From positions 65,262,951 to 65,326,950 of the forward strand of contig OY282608.1 in assembly GCA_958298945.1 (NCBI GenBank): DNA of 64,000 bases. Reading direction: 5' to 3'. The notes below the pieces were generated by a model that saw only the letters and a list, made by a program, of their open reading frames with translations, searched no databases and was not told where the DNA came from. The position numbers and the translations under genes were made by a program. Positions 47,001-59,628 of this stretch are shown here, piece after piece. This DNA is from Atherix ibis. Taxonomy: Eukaryota; Arthropoda; Insecta; Diptera; Athericidae. Numbering within the stretch: the stretch's first letter is position 1; every line of letters starts with the position of its first letter.

Positions 47001-50000
47001 TTTGTTGGTTTTTTGGTTTGTTGGTTTATTTGTTTGTTGGTTTGTTGGCTTGTTGGTTTGTTGGTTTGTTGGTTTGTTTGCTTGTTGGTTTGTTGGTTTG
47101 TTGGTTTGTTGGCTTGTTGGCTTGTTGGTTTGTTGGTTTGTTGGCTTGTTGGTTTGTTGGTGTGTTGGCTTGTTGGCTTGTTGCTTTGTTCGTTTGATGG
47201 TTTGTTGGTTTGTTGGTTTTTTGGTTTGTTGGTTTGTTGGTTTGTTGGCTTGTTGGCTTGTTGGTTTGTTGGTTTATTGGCTTGTTGGTTTGTTGGTTTG
47301 TTGGCTTGTTGGTTTGTCAGTTTATTGGTTTGTTGGTTGGTTTGGTTGTTGGTTTGTTGCTTTGTTGGTTTGTTGGTTTGTTGGTTGGTTGCCTTGTTGG
47401 TTTGTTGGCTTGTTGGTTTGTTAGTTTGTTGGCTTTTTGGTTACTTGGTTTGTTTTGTTGGCTTGTTGGCTTGTTGGTTTGTTGGTTTGTTGGCTTGTTG
47501 GTTTGTTAGTTTGTTGGTTTGTTGGCTTGTTGGCTTGTTGGTTTGTTGGTTTTTCGGCTGGTTGGCTTGTTCCTTTGCTGGTTTGTTGGTTTGTTGGCTT
47601 GTTGACTTGTTGGTTTTTTAGTTTGTTGGCTTTTTGGTTACTTGGTTTGTTGGTTTGTTGGTTTGTTGGCTTGTTGGTTTGTTGGCTTGTTGGTTTGTTG
47701 GGTTGTTGGTTTGTTGGCTTTTTGATTTGTTGGTTTGTTGGTTTGTTGGTTTGTTGGTTTGTTGGTTTTTTGGTTTGTTGGTTTGTTGGTTTGTTGGCTT
47801 GTTGGTTTCTTGGTTTGTTGGCTTGATGGCTTGTTGGTTTGTTAGTTTGTTGGCTTTTTGGTTACTTGGTTTGTTGGATTGTTGGTTTGTTGGCTTGTTG
47901 GTTTGTTGGCTTGTTGGTTTGTTGGGTTGTTGGTTTGTTGGTTTATTGGCTTGTTGGTTTGTTGGTTTGTTGGTTTGTTGGTTTGTTGGTTTGTTGGTTT
48001 GTTGGTTTTTTGGTTTGTTGGTTTGTTGGCTTGTTGGCTTGTTGGTTTGTTGGTTTGTTGGCTTGTTGGTTTGTTAGTTTGTTGGTTTGTTGGCTTGCTG
48101 GCTTGTTGGTTTGTTGGTTTTTCGGCTGGTTGGCTTGTTGCTTTGCTGGTTTGTTGGTTTGTTGGCTTGTTGGCTTGTTAGTTTGTTAGTTTGTTGGCTT
48201 TTTGGTTACTTGGTTTGTTGGTTTGTTGGTTTGTTGGTTTGTTGGTTTGTTGGCTTGTTCGTTTGTGGGTTTGTTAGTTTGTTGGTTTGTTGGCTTGTTG
48301 GCTTGTTGGTTTGTTGATTTTTTGGTTTGTAGGTTTATTGGTTTGTTGGTTTATTTGTTTGTTGGTTTGTTGGCTTGTTGGTTTGTTGGTTTGTTGGTTT
48401 GTTGGCTTGTTGGTTTGTTGGTTTGTTGGCTTGTTGGCTTGTTGGTTTGTTGGTTTGTTGGCTTATTGGTTTGTTGGCTTGTTGGCTTGTTGGTTTGTTG
48501 GTTTGTTGGCTTGTTGGCTTGTAGGTTTGTTGGTTTGTTGGTTTGTTGGTTTATTTGTTTGTTGGTTTGTTGGTTTGTTGGTTTGTTGGTTTGTTGGTTT
48601 GTTGGTTTGTTGGTTTGTTGGTTTGTTGGTTTGTTGGTTTGTTGGTTTGTTGGTTTGTTGGCTTGTTGTTTTGTTGGTTTGTTGGCTTGTTGGCTTTTGG
48701 TTTGTTGGTTTGTTGGTTTGTTGGTTTGTTGGCTTGTTGGTTTGTTGGTTTGTTGGCTTTTTAATTTGTTGGTTTGTTGGTTTGTTTGTTTGTTGGTTTG
48801 TTGGTTTGCTGGTTTTTTGGTTTGTTGGTTTATTTGTTTGTTGGTTTGTTGGCTTGTTGGTTTGTTGGTTTGTTGGTTTGTTGGTTTGTTGGTTTGTTGG
48901 CTTGTTGGCTTGTTGGTTTGTTGGTTTGTTGGTTTATTTGTTTGTTGGTTTGTTGGCTTGTTGGTTTGTTGGCTTGTTGGCTTGTTGGTTTGTTGGCTTG
49001 TTGGTTTGTTGGTTTGTTGGCTTGTTGGCTTGTTGGTTTGTTGGTTTGTTGGTTTGTTGGTTTATTTGTTTGTTGGTTTGTTGGCTTGTTGGTTTGTTGG
49101 TTTGTTGGTTTGTTGGCTTTTGGCTTGTTGGTTTGTTGGTTTGTTGGTTTGTTGGTTTGTTGGTTTGTTGGTTTGTTGGTTTGTTGGTTTGTTGGTTTGT
49201 TGATTTGTTGGTTTGTTGGCTTGTTGGGTTGTTGGTTTGTTGGTTTGTTGGTTTGTTGGTTTATTTGTTTGTTGGTTTATTGGCTTGTTGGTTTGTTGGT
49301 TTGTTGGTTTGTTAGCTTGTTGGTTTGTTGGTTTGTTGGTTTGTTGGTTTGTTGGCTTGTTGGTTTGTTGGTTTGTTGGCTTTTTGGTTTGTTGGTTTGT
49401 TGGTTTGTTGGTTTGTTGGTTTGTTGGTTTGTTGGTTTGTTGGTTTTTTGGTTTGTTGGTTTATTTGTTTGTTGGTTTGTTGGCTTGTTGGTTTGTTGGT
49501 TTGTTGGTTTGTTGGTTTGTTGGCTTGTTGGTTTGTTGGTTTGTGGGTTTGTTGGCTTGTTGGCTTGTTGGTTTGTTGGTTTGTTGGTTTATATGTTTGT
49601 TGGTTTGTTGGCTTGTTGGTTTGTTGGTTTGTTGGTTTGTTGGTTTGTTGGCTTGTTGGCTTGTTGGTTTGTTGGTTTTTTGGTTTGTCGGTTTGTTGGT
49701 TTGTTAGTTTGTTGGTTTGTTGGTTTGTTGGTTACTTAGTTTGTTGGTTTGTTGGCATATTGGTTTATTGGTTTGTTGGTTTGTTGACTTGTTGGTTTGT
49801 TGGTTTGTTGGCTTGTTGGCTTGTTGGTTTGTTGGTTTGTTGGTTTGTTGGCTTTTTGGTTTGTTGGTTTGTTGGCTTGTTGGTTTGTTAGTTTGTTGGT
49901 TTGTTGGTTTGTTGGTTAGTTGGCTTGTTGGTTTGTTGGTTTGTTGGCTTGTTGGCTTTTTGGCTTGTTGGTTTGTTGGTTTGTTGCCTTGTTGGTTACT

Positions 50001-51100
50001 TAGTTTGTTGGTTTGTTGGTTTGTTGGTTTGTTCGCTTGTTGGCTTGTTGGTTTGTTGGTTAGTTCGTTTGTTGGTTTGTTAGTTTGTTGGTTTGTTGGC
50101 TTGTTGGCTTGTTGGTTTGTTGGGTTTTTGGTTTGTTGGTTTGTTGGTTTGTTGGTTTGTTGGTTTGTTGGTTTGTTGGTTTGTTGGTTTGTTGGTTTTT
50201 TGGTTTGTTGGTTTATTTGTTTGTTGGCTTGTTGGTTTGTTAGTTTGTTGGTTTGTTTGCTTGTTGGTTTGTTGGTTTGTTGGTTTGTTGGCTTGTTGGC
50301 TTGTTGGCTTGTTGGTTTGTTGGCTTGTTGGTTTGTTGGTGTGTTGGCTTGTTGGCTTGTTGCTTTGTTCGTTTGATGGTTTGTTGGTTTGTTGGTTTTT
50401 TGGTTTGTTGGTTTGTTGGTTTGTTGGCTTGTTGGCTTGTTGGTTTGTTGGTTTATTGGCTTGTTGGTTTGTTGGTTTGTTGGCTTGTTGGTTTGTTAGT
50501 TTATTGGTTTGTTGGTTTGTTTGGTTGTTGGTTTGTTGCTTTGTTGGTTTGTTGGTTTGTTGGTTGGTTGCCTTGTTGGTTTGTTGGCTTGTTGGTTTGT
50601 TAGTTTGCTGGCTTTTTGGTTACTTGGTTTGTTTTGTTGGGTTGTTGGCTTGTTGGTTTGTTGGTTTGTTGGCTTGTTGGTTTGTTAGTTTGTTGGTTTG
50701 TTGGGTTGTTGGCTTGTTGGTTTGTTGGTTTTTCGGCTGGTTGGCTTGTTCCTTTGCTGGTTTGTTGGTTTGTTGGCTTGTTGACTTGTTGGTTTTTTAG
50801 TTTGTTGGCTTTTTGGTTACTTGGTTTGTTGGTTTGTTGGTTTGTTGGCTTGTTGGTTTGTTGGCTTGTTGGTTTGTTGGGTTGTTGGTTTGTTGGCTTG
50901 TTGGCTTGTTGGTTTGTTGGTTTGTTGGTTTGTTGGTTTGTTGGTTTGTTGGTTTTTTGGTTTGTTGGTTTGTTGGTTTGTTGGCTTGTTGGTGTCTTGG
51001 TTTGTTGGCTTGTTGGTTTCTTGGTTTGTTGGCTTGTTGGTTTGTTGGCTTGTTGGTTTGTTGGTTTGTTGGCTTGTTGGCTTGTTGGTTTGTTGGTTTG
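44001..51100 (+). repeat. B-C super-repeat, about 3.0-3.5 kb per copy
   Basis: Paired CpG marks (TCGG) fall at 44,121/44,681, 47,554/48,122 and 50,733/51,165, each pair followed by TTCGTTTGTGGG. An additional single HOR-B copy with TCGG at 46,110 lies 1,444 bp before 47,554. The C segment at 44.65-45.05 kb recurs 3,441 bp downstream (44,681/48,122; 44,846/48,287). Between 48.7 and 50.3 kb the landmarks follow HOR-D order (TTTTTAATTTG, TTGGGTTG, TTTGTCGG, TTACTTAG, GGTTAGTTCG). Confidence 0.8.
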
Positions 51101-51600
51101 TTGGCTTGTTGGTTTGTTAGTTTGTTGGTTTGTTGGCTTGCTGGCTTGTTGGTTTGTTGGTTTTTCGGCTGGTTGGCTTGTTGCTTTGCTGGTTTGTTGG
51201 TTTGTTGGCTTGTTGGCTTGTTAGTTTGTTAGTTTGTTGGCTTTTTGGTTACTTGGTTTGTTGGTTTGTTGGTTTGTTGGTTTGTTGGTTTGTTGGTTTG
51301 TTGGTTTTTTGGTTTGTTGGTTTGTTGGTTTGTTGGCTTGTTGGTTTCTGGGTTTGTTGGCTTGTTGGTTTCTTGGTTTACTGGCTTGTTGGTTTGTTGG
51401 CTTGTTGGTTTGTTGGTTTGTTGGCTTGTTGGCTTGTTGGTTTGTTGGTTTGTTGGCTTGTTGGTTTGTTAGTTTGTTGGTTTTTTGGCTTGCTGGCTTG
51501 TTGGTTTGTTGGTTTTTCGGCTGGTTGGCTTGTTGCTTTGCTGGTTTGTTGGTTTGTTGGCTTGTTGGCTTGTTGGCTTGTTAGTTTGTTAGTTTGTTGG
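51100..51600 (+). repeat. Local duplication, 352-bp period
   Basis: GGCTTGCTGGCTTG with TTTTTCGGCTGG occurs twice (TCGG at 51,165 and 51,517), and GGCTTTTTGGTTAC follows each (51,239 and 51,599). The period is exactly 44 units and there is no internal indel. The second copy has TTTTTTGGCTTGCTGG where the first has TTTGTTGGCTTGCTGG. Confidence 0.88.
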
Positions 51601-52667
51601 CTTTTTGGTTACTTGGTTTGTTGGTTTGTTGGTTTGTTGGCTTGTTGGTTTGTTGGCTTGTTGGTTTGTTGGCTTGTTCGTTTGTGGGTTTGTTAGTTTG
51701 TTGGTTTGTTGGTTTATTGGTTTGTTGGTTTATTTGTTTGTTGGTTTGTTGGCTTGTTGGGTTGTTGGTTTGTTGGTTTGTTGGCTTGTTGGTTTGTTGG
51801 TTTGTTGGCTTGTTGGCTTGTTGGTTTGTTGGTTTGTTGGCTTATTGGTTTGTTGGCTTGTTGGCTTGTTGGTTTGTTGGTTTGTTGGCTTGTTGGCTTG
51901 TAGGTTTGTTGGTTTGTTGGTTTGTTGGTTTATTTGTTTGTTGGTTTGTTGGTTTGTTGGTTTGTTGGTTTGTTGGTTTGTTGGCTTGTTGGTTTGTTGG
52001 TTTGTTGGTTTGTTGGTTTGTTGGTTTGTTGGTTTGTTGGTTTGTTGGTTTGTTGGTTTGTTGGTTTGTTGATTTGTTGGTTTGTTGGCTTGTTGGTTTG
52101 TTGGTTTGTTGGCTTGTTGGCTTTTGGTTTGTTAGTTTGTTGGTTTGTTGGTTTGTTGGCTTGTTGGTTTGTTGGTTTGTTGGCTTTTTAATTTGTTGGT
52201 TTGTTGGTTTGTTTGTTTGTTGGTTTGTTGGTTTGCTGGTTTTTTGGTTTGTTGGTTTATTTGTTTAATGGTTTGTTGGCTTGTTGGTTTGTTGGTTTGT
52301 TGGTTTGTTGGTTTGTTGGTTTGTTGGCTTGTTGGCTTGTTGGTTTGTTGGTTTGTTGGTTTATTTGTTTATTGGTTTGTTGGCTTGTTGGTTTGTTGGC
52401 TTGTTGGTTTGTTGGCTTGTTGGCTTGTTGGTTTGTTGGTTTGTTGGCTTGTTGGCTTGTTGGTTTGTTGGTTTGTTGGTTTGTTGGTTTATTTGTTTGT
52501 TGGTTTGTTGGCTTGTTGGTTTGTTGGTTTGTTGGTTTGTTGGCTTGTTGGCTTGTTGGTTTGTTGGTTTGTTGGTTTGTTGGTTTGTTGGTTTGTTGAT
52601 TTGTTGATTTGTTGGTTTGTTGGTTTGTTGGTTTGTTGGTTTGTTGATTTGTTGGTTTGTTGGCTTG
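51601..52667 (+). repeat. C-type block
   Basis: Follows C-type order: TTCGTTTGTGGG (about 51,678), TTTATTTG modules, GGCTTGTAGG (about 51,896), GGCTTTTGG (about 52,122), TTTTTAATTTG (about 52,187), then long runs of plain units. A private mark is TTTAATGG near 52,265. Confidence 0.8.
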
Positions 52668-54921
52668 TTGGGTTGTTGGTTTGTTCGTTTGTTGGTTTGT
52701 TTGTTTATTTGTTTGTTGGTTTGTTGGCTTGTTGGTTTGTTGGTTTGTTGGTTTGTTAGCTTGTTGGTTTGTTGGTTTGTTGGCTTGTTGGCTTGTTGGT
52801 TTGTTGGTTTGTTGGCTTATTGGTTTGTTGCCTTGTTGACTTGTTCGTTGGTTTGTTTACTGGTTTGTTGGTTTGTTGGTTCATTTGTTTGTTGGTTTGT
52901 TGGTTTGTTGGTTTGTTGGCTTGTTGGTTTGTTGGTTTGTTGGTTTGTTGGTTTGTTGGTTTGTTGGTTTGTTGGTTTGTTGGTTTGTTGGTTTGTTGGT
53001 TTGTTGGCTTGTTGGTTTGTTGGTTTGTTCGCTTGTTGGTTTTTGGTTTGTTGGTTTGTTGGTTTGTTGGTTTGTTGGTTTGTTGGCTTGTTGGTTTGTT
53101 GGTTTGTTGGCTTTTTGGTTTGTTGGTTTGTTGGTTTGTTGGTTTGTTGGTTTGTTGGTTTGTTGGTTTGTTGGTTTTTTGGTTTGTTGGTTTATTTGTT
53201 TGTTGGTTTGTTGGCTTGTTGGTTTGTTGGTTTGTTGGTTTGTTGGTTTGTTGGCTTGTTGGTTTGTTGGTTTGTTGGTTTGTTGGCTTGTTGGCTTGTT
53301 GGTTTGTTGTTTTGTTGGTTTATTTGTTTGTTGGTTTGTTGGCTTGTTGGTTTGTTGGTTTGTTGGTTTGTTGGTTTGTTGGCTTGTTGGTTTGTTGGTT
53401 TGTTGGTTTTTGGGTTTGTCGGTTTGTTGGTTTGTTAGTTTGTTGGTTTGTTGGTTTGTTGGTTACTTAGTTTGTTGGTTTGTTGGCATGTTGGTTTATT
53501 GGTTTGTTGGTTTGTTGACTTGTTGGTTTGTTGGTTTGTTGGCTTGTTGGCTTGTTGGTTTGTTGGTTTGTTGGTTTGTTGGCTTTTTGGTTTGTTGGTT
53601 TGTTGGCTTGTTGGTTTGTTAGTTTGTTGGTTTGTTGGTTTGTTGGTTTGTTGGTTTGTTGGCTTGTTGGTTTGTTGGTTTGTTGGCTTGTTGGCTTGTT
53701 GGCTTGTTGGTTTGTTGGTTTGTTGCCTTGTTGGTTACTTAGTTTGTTGGTTTGTTGGTTTGTTGGTTTTATGGCTTGTTGGCTAGTTGGTTTGTTGGTT
53801 AGTTCGTTTGTTGGTTTGTTAGTTTGTTGGTTTGTTGGCTTGTTGGCTTGTTGGTTTGTTGGTTTTTTGGTTTGTTGGTTTGTTGGTTTGTTGGTTTGTT
53901 GGTTTGTTGGTTTGTTGGTTTATTTGTTTATTGGTTTGTTGGCTTGTTGGTTTGTTGGTTTGTTGGTTTGTTGGCTTGTTGGTTTATTGGTTTGTTGGCT
54001 TGTTGGCTTGTTGGCTTGTTGGTTTGTTGGTTTGTTGGCTTGTTGGTTTGTTGGCTTGTTGGCTTGCAGGTTTGTTGGTTTGTTGGCTTGTTGGCTAGTT
54101 GGTTTGTTGGTTTGTTGGTTTGTTGGTTTATTTGTTTGTTGGTTTGTTGGCTTGTTGGTTTGTTGGTTTGTTGGTTTGTTGGCTTGTTGGGTTGTTGGTT
54201 TGTTGGCTTGTTGGCTTGTTGGTTTGTTGGTTTGTTGGCTTGTTGGTTACTTAGTTTGTTGGTTTGTTGGCATGTTGGTTTATTGGTTTGTTGGTTTGTT
54301 GACTTGTTGGTTTGTTGGTTTGTTGGTTATGTGGTTTGTTGGCTTGTTGGTTTGTTGGTTTGTTGGCTTGTTGGTTTGTTAGTTTGTTGGTTTGTTGGTT
54401 TGTTGGTTTGTTGGTTTGTGGGCTTGTTGGTTTGTTGGTTTATTTGTTTGTTGGTTTGTTGGCTTGTTGGTTTGTTGGTTTGTTGGTTTGTTGGCTTGTT
54501 GGTTTGTTGGTTTGTTGGCTTGTTGGGTTGTTGGTTTGTTGGTTGGTGGCTTGTTGGCTTGTTGGTTTATTGGTTTGTTGGTTTGTTGGTTTGTTGGCTT
54601 CTTGGTTTGTTGGTTTGTTAGTTTGTTGGCTTTTTGGTTACTTGGTTTGTTGGTTTGTTGGTTTGTTGGCTTGTTGGTTTGTTGGCTTGTTCGTTTGTGG
54701 GTTTGTTAGTTTGTTGGTTTGTTGGCTTGTTGGCTTGTTGGTTTGTTGATTTTTTGGTTTATTGGTTTGTTGGTTTGTTGGTTTGTTGGCTTGTTGGCTT
54801 GTTGGTTTGTTGGTTTGTTGGTTTGTTGGTTTGTTGGTTTGTTGGTTTGTTGGTTTGTTGGTTTGTTGGTTTGTTGGTTTGTTGGTTTGTTAATTTGTTG
54901 GTTTGTTGGCTTGTTGGCTTG
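52668..54921 (+). repeat. HOR-D copy 1 (2,254 bp)
   Basis: It starts at TTGGGTTG. Marks in order: TTGCCTTGTTGAC, GGTTCATTTG (about 52,880), GGTTTTTGG (about 53,038), TTTTTGGGTTTGTCGG (about 53,406), TTACTTAG (53,463) with GGCATG, TTGCCTTG with TTACTTAG (about 53,724), GGTTAGTTCG (about 53,796), GGCTTGCAGG (about 54,061), GGCTAGTTGG, TTGGTTATGTGG (about 54,325) and GGTTGGTGGC (about 54,541). The length is 8x282 minus 2. Confidence 0.83.
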
Positions 54922-57606
54922 TTGGGTTGTTGGTTTGTTGGTTTGTTGGTTTGTTGGTTTATTTGTTTGTTGGTTTGTTGGCTTGTTGGTTTGTTGGTTT
55001 GTTGGTTTGTTAGCTTGTTGGTTTGTTGGTTTGTTGGCTTGTTGGCTTGTTGGTTTGTTGGTTTGTTGGCTTATTGGTTTGTTGCCTTGTTGACTTGTTC
55101 GTTTGTTGGTTTGCTGGTTTGTTGGTTTGTTGGATCATTTGTTTGTTGGTTTGTTGGTTTGTTGGTTTGTTGGCTTGTTGGTTTGTTGGTTTGTTGGTTT
55201 GTTGGTTTGTTGGTTTGTTGGTTTGTTGGTTTGTTGGTTTGTTGGTTTGTTGGTTTGTTGGTTTGTTAGTTTGTTGGTTTGTTGGTTTGTTGGTTTGTTG
55301 GCTTGTTGGTTTGTTGGTTTGTTGGCTTGTTGGTTTTTGGTTTGTTGGTTTGTTGGTTTGTTGGTTTGTTGGTTTGTTGGCTTGTTGGTTTGTTGGTTTT
55401 CTGGCTTTTTGGTTTGTTGGTTTGTTGGTTTGTTGGTTTGTTGGTTTGTTGGTTTGTTGGTTTGTTGGTTTGTTGGTTTTTTGGTTTGTTGGTTTATTTG
55501 TTTGTTGGTTTGTTGGCTTATTGGTTTGTTGGTTTGTTGGTTTGTTGGTTTGTTGGCTTGTTGGTTTGTTGGTTTGTTGGTTTGTTGGCTTGTTGGCTTG
55601 TTGGTTTGTTGGTTTGTTGGTTTATTTGTTTGTTGGTTTGTTGGCTTCTTGGTTTGTTGGTTTGTTGGTTTGTTGGTTTGTTGGTTTGTTGGCTTGTTGG
55701 TTTGTTGGTTTGTTGGTTTTTGGGTTTGTCGGTTTGTTGTTTTGTTAGTTTGTTGGTTTGTTGGTTTGTTGGTTACTTAGTTTGTTGGTTTGTTGGCATG
55801 TTGGTTTATTGGTTTGTTGGTTTGTTGACTTGTTGGTTTGTTGGTTTGTTGGCTTGTTGGCTTGTTGGTTTGTTGGTTTGTTGGTTTGTTGGCTTTTTGG
55901 TTTGTTGGTTTGTTGGCTTGTTGGTTTGTTAGTTTGTTGGTTTGTTGGTTTGTTGGTTTGTTGGTTTGTTGGCTTGTTGGTTTGTTGGTTTGTTGGCTTG
56001 TTGGCTTGTTGGCTTGTTGGTTTGTTGGTTTGTTGCCTTGTTGGTTACTTAGTTTGTTGGTTTGTTGGTTTGTTGGTTTGTTGGTTTGTTGGTTTGTTGG
56101 TTTGTTGGTTTGTTGGCTTGTTGGTTTATTGGTTTGTTGGCTTGTTGGCTTGTTGGTTTGTTGGTTTGTTGGCTTGTTGGTTTGTTGGCTTGTTGGCTTG
56201 CAGGTTTGTTGGTTTGTTGGCTTGTTGGCTAGTTGGTTTGTTGGTTTGTTGGTTTGTTGGTTTATTTGTTTGTTGGTTTGTTGGCTTGTTGGTTTGTTGG
56301 TTTGTTGGTTTGTTGGTTTGTTGGTTTGTTGGTTTGTTGGTTTGTTGGTTTGTTGGCTTCTTGGTTTGTTGGTTTGTTGGTTTGTTGGCTTGTTGGTTTG
56401 TGGGTTTGTTGGTTTGTTGGCTTGTTGGCTTGTTGGTTTGTTGGTTTCTTGGCTTGTTGGTTTGTTGGTTTGTTGGCTTGTTGGCTTGTTGCTTTGTTGG
56501 TTTGTTGGTTTGTTGGTCTGTTGGCTTGTTGGCTTGTTGGTTTGTTATTTTGTTGGCTTTTTGGTTACTTGGTTTGTTGGTTTGTTGGTTTGTTGGCTTG
56601 TTGGTTTGTTGGCTTGTTGGTTTGTTGGTTTGTTGGTTTGTTGGCTTATTGGCTTGTTGGTTTGTTGGTTTGTTGGTTTGTTGGTTTGTTGGTTTGTTGG
56701 TTTTTTGGTTTGTTGGTTTATTTGTTTGTTGGTTTGTTGGCTTGTTGGCTTGTTGGTTTGTTGGTTTGTTGGTTTGTTGGTTTGTTGGTTTGTTGGTTTG
56801 TTGGTTTGTTGGTTTTTTGGTTTGTTGGTTTCATTGTTTGTTGGTTTGTTGGCTTCTTGGTTTGTTGGTTTGTTGGTTTGTTGGTTTGTTGGTTTGTTGG
56901 TTTGTTGGTTTGTTTTTTTTTGGTTTGTTGGTTTATTTGTTTGTAGGTTTGTTGGCTTGTTGGTTTGTTGGTTTGTTGGTTTGTTTGCTTGTTGGTTTGT
57001 TGGTTTGTTGGTTTGTTGGCTTGTTGGCTTGTTGGCTTGTTGGCTTGTTGGCTTGTTGGCTTTTGGTTTGTTGGTTTTTTGGTTTGTTGGTTTGTTGGTT
57101 TGTTGGCTTGTTGGTTTGTTGTTTTGTTGGCTTTTTAATTTGTTGGTTTGTTGGTTTGTTTGTTTGTTGGTTTGTTGGTTTGCTGGTTTTTTGGTTTGTT
57201 GGTTTATTTGTTTGTTGGTTTGTTGGCTTGTTGGTTTGTTGGTTTGTTGGTTTGTTGGTTTGTTGGTTTGTTGGCTTGTTGGCTTGTTGGTTTGTTGGTT
57301 TGTTGGTTTATTTGTTTGTTGGTTTGTTGGCTTGTTGGTTTGTTGGCTTGTTGGTTTGTTGGCTTGTTGGCTTGTTGGTTTGTTGGTTTGTTGGCTTGTT
57401 GGCTTGTTGGTTTGTTGGTTTGTTGGTTTGTTGGTTTATTTGTTTGTTGGTTTGTTGGCTTGTTGGTTTGTTGGTTTGTTGGTTTGTTGGCTTGTTGGCT
57501 TGTTGGTTTGTTGGTTTGTTGGTTTGTTGGTTTGTTGGTTTGTTGGTTTGTTGGTTTGTTGGTTTGTTGGTTTGTTGGTTTGTTGATTTGTTGGTTTGTT
57601 GGCTTG
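54922..57606 (+). repeat. HOR-D copy 2, enlarged (2,685 bp)
   Basis: Same opening and order as copy 1 up to GGCTAGTTGG near 56,228. Then comes B-type sequence (TTTCATTG near 56,831), a run of nine T at 56,913-56,921, and C-type GGCTTTTGG/TTTTTAATTTG near 57,059-57,140. A GGATCATTTG unit near 55,132 replaces GGTTCATTTG. The length is 8x336 minus 3, matching three internal 1-base losses. Confidence 0.8.
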
Positions 57607-59628
57607 TTGGGTTGTTGGTTTGTTGGTTTGTTGGTTTGTTGGTTTATTTGTTTGTTGGTTTGTTGGCTTATTGGTTTGTTGGTTTGTTGGTTTGTTCGCT
57701 TGTTGGTTTGTTGGTTTGTTGGCTTGTTGGCTTGTTGGTTTGTTGGTTTGTTGGCTTATTGGTTTGTTGCCTTGTTGACATGTTCGTTTGTTGGTTTGCT
57801 GGTTTGTTGGTTTGTTGGTTCATTTGTTTGTTGGTTTGTTGGTTTGTTGGCTTGTTGGTTTGTTGGTTTGTTGGTTTGTTGGTTTGTTGGTTTGTTGGTT
57901 TGTTGGTTTGTTGGTTTGTTGGTTTGTTGGTTTGTTGGTTTGTTGGTTTGTTGGCTTGTTGGTTTGTTGGTTTGTTGGTTTGTTGGCTTGTTGGTTTTTG
58001 GTTTGTTGGTTTGTTGATTTGTTGGTTTGTTGGTTTGTTGGTTTGTTGGCTTGTTGGTTTGTTGGTTTGTTGGCTTTTTGGTTTGTTGGTTTGTTGGTTT
58101 GTTGGTTTGTTGGTTTGTTGGTTTGTTGGTTTGTTGGTTTTTTGGTTTGTTGGTTTATTTGTTTGTTGGTTTGTTGGCTTGTTGGTTTGTTGGTTTGTTG
58201 GTTTGTTGGTTTGTTGGTTTGTTGGTTTGTTGGTTTATTTGTTTGTTGGTTTGTTGGTTTGTTGGTTTGTTGGTTTATTTGTTTGTTGGTTTGTTGGCTT
58301 GTTGGTTTGTTGGTTTGTTGGTTTGTTGGTTTGTTGGTTTGTTGGCTTGTTGGTTTGTTGGTTTGTTGGTTTTTGGGTTTGTCGGTTAGTTGGTTTGTTA
58401 GTTTGTTGGTTTGTTGGTTTGTTGGTTACTTAGTTTGTTGGTTTGTTGGCATGTTGGTTTATTGGTTTGTTGGTTTGTTGACTTGTTGGTTTGTTGGTTT
58501 GTTGGCTTGTTGGTTTGTTGGTTTGTTGGTTTGTTGGCTTTTTGGTTTGTTGGTTTGTTGGCTTGATGGTTTGTTAGTTTGTTGGTTTGTTGGTTTGTTG
58601 GTTTGTTGGTTTTTTGGCTTGTTGGTTTATTGGTTTGTTGGCTTGTTGGCTTGTTGGCTTGATGGTTTGTTGGTTTGTTGCCTTGTTGGTTACTTAGTTT
58701 GTTGGTTTGTTGGTTTGTTGGTTTGTTGGTTTGTTGGCTTGTTGGCTTGTTGGTTTGTTGGTTAGTTCGTTTGGTGGTTTGTTAGTTTGTTGGTTTGTTG
58801 GCTTGTTGGCTTGTTGGTTTGTTGGTTTTTTGGTTTGTTGGTTTGTTGGTTTGTTGGTTTGTTGGTTTGTTGGTTTGTTGGTTTGTTGGTTTGTTGGTTT
58901 ATTTGTTTGTTGGTTTGTTGGCTTGTTGGTTTGTTGGTTTGTTGGTTTGTTGGCTTGTTGGTTTATTGGTTTGTTGGCTTGTTGGCTTGTTGGTTTGTTG
59001 GTTTGTTGGCTTGTTGGTTTGTTGGCTTGTTGGCTTGCAGGTTTGTTGGTTTGTTGGCTTGTTGGCTAGTTGGTTTGTTGGTTTGTTGGTTTGTTGGTTT
59101 ATTTGTTTGTTGGTTTGTTGGCTTGTTGGTTTGTTGGTTTGTTGGTTTGTTGGCTTGTTGGTTTGTTGGTTTGTTGGCTTGTTGGCTTGTTGGTTTGTTG
59201 GTTTGTTGGCTTGTTGGTTACTTAGTTTGTTGGTTTGTTGGCATGTTGGTTTATTGGTTTGTTGGTTTGTTGACTTGCTGGTTTGTTGGTTTGTTTGTTA
59301 TGTGGTTTGTTGGCTTGTTGGTTTGTTGGTTTGTTGGCTTGTTGGTTTGTTAGTTTGTTGGTTTGTTGGTTTGTTGGTTTGTTGGTTTGTGGGTTTGTTG
59401 GTTTGTTGGTTTATTTGTTTGTTGGTTTGTTGGCTTGTTGGTTTGTTGGTTTGTTGGTTTGTTGGCTTGTTGGTTTGTTGGTTTGTTGGCTTGTTGGGTT
59501 GTTGGTTTGTTGGTTGTTGGCTTGTTGGTTTGTTGGTTTGTTGGTTTGTTGGTTTGTTGGTTTGTTGGTTTGTTGGTTTGTTGGTTTGTTGGTTTGTTGG
59601 TTTGTTGATTTGTTCGTTTGTTGGCTTG
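57607..59628 (+). repeat. HOR-D copy 3 (2,022 bp)
   Basis: Opens with TTGGGTTG and runs through GGTTCATTTG (about 57,820), GGTTTTTGG (about 57,987), TTTGTCGG (about 58,379), TTACTTAG (58,426), GGTTAGTTCG (about 58,761), GGCTTGCAGG (about 59,031) and GGTTGTTGG (about 59,510). It recurs downstream at 1,982-2,022 bp. A private mark is GGCTTGATGG (about 58,561 and 58,658). Confidence 0.85.

Noticed and set aside
55758..58433. 891-codon open frame on the + strand
   Set aside because: It is only the repeat octapeptide read from stop-free units; the other two + frames carry the same peptide over the same region. It starts at TTG, not ATG, has no domain and no flanking signals. The same applies to other long frames, such as 2,071-4,428 and 11,219-13,528.
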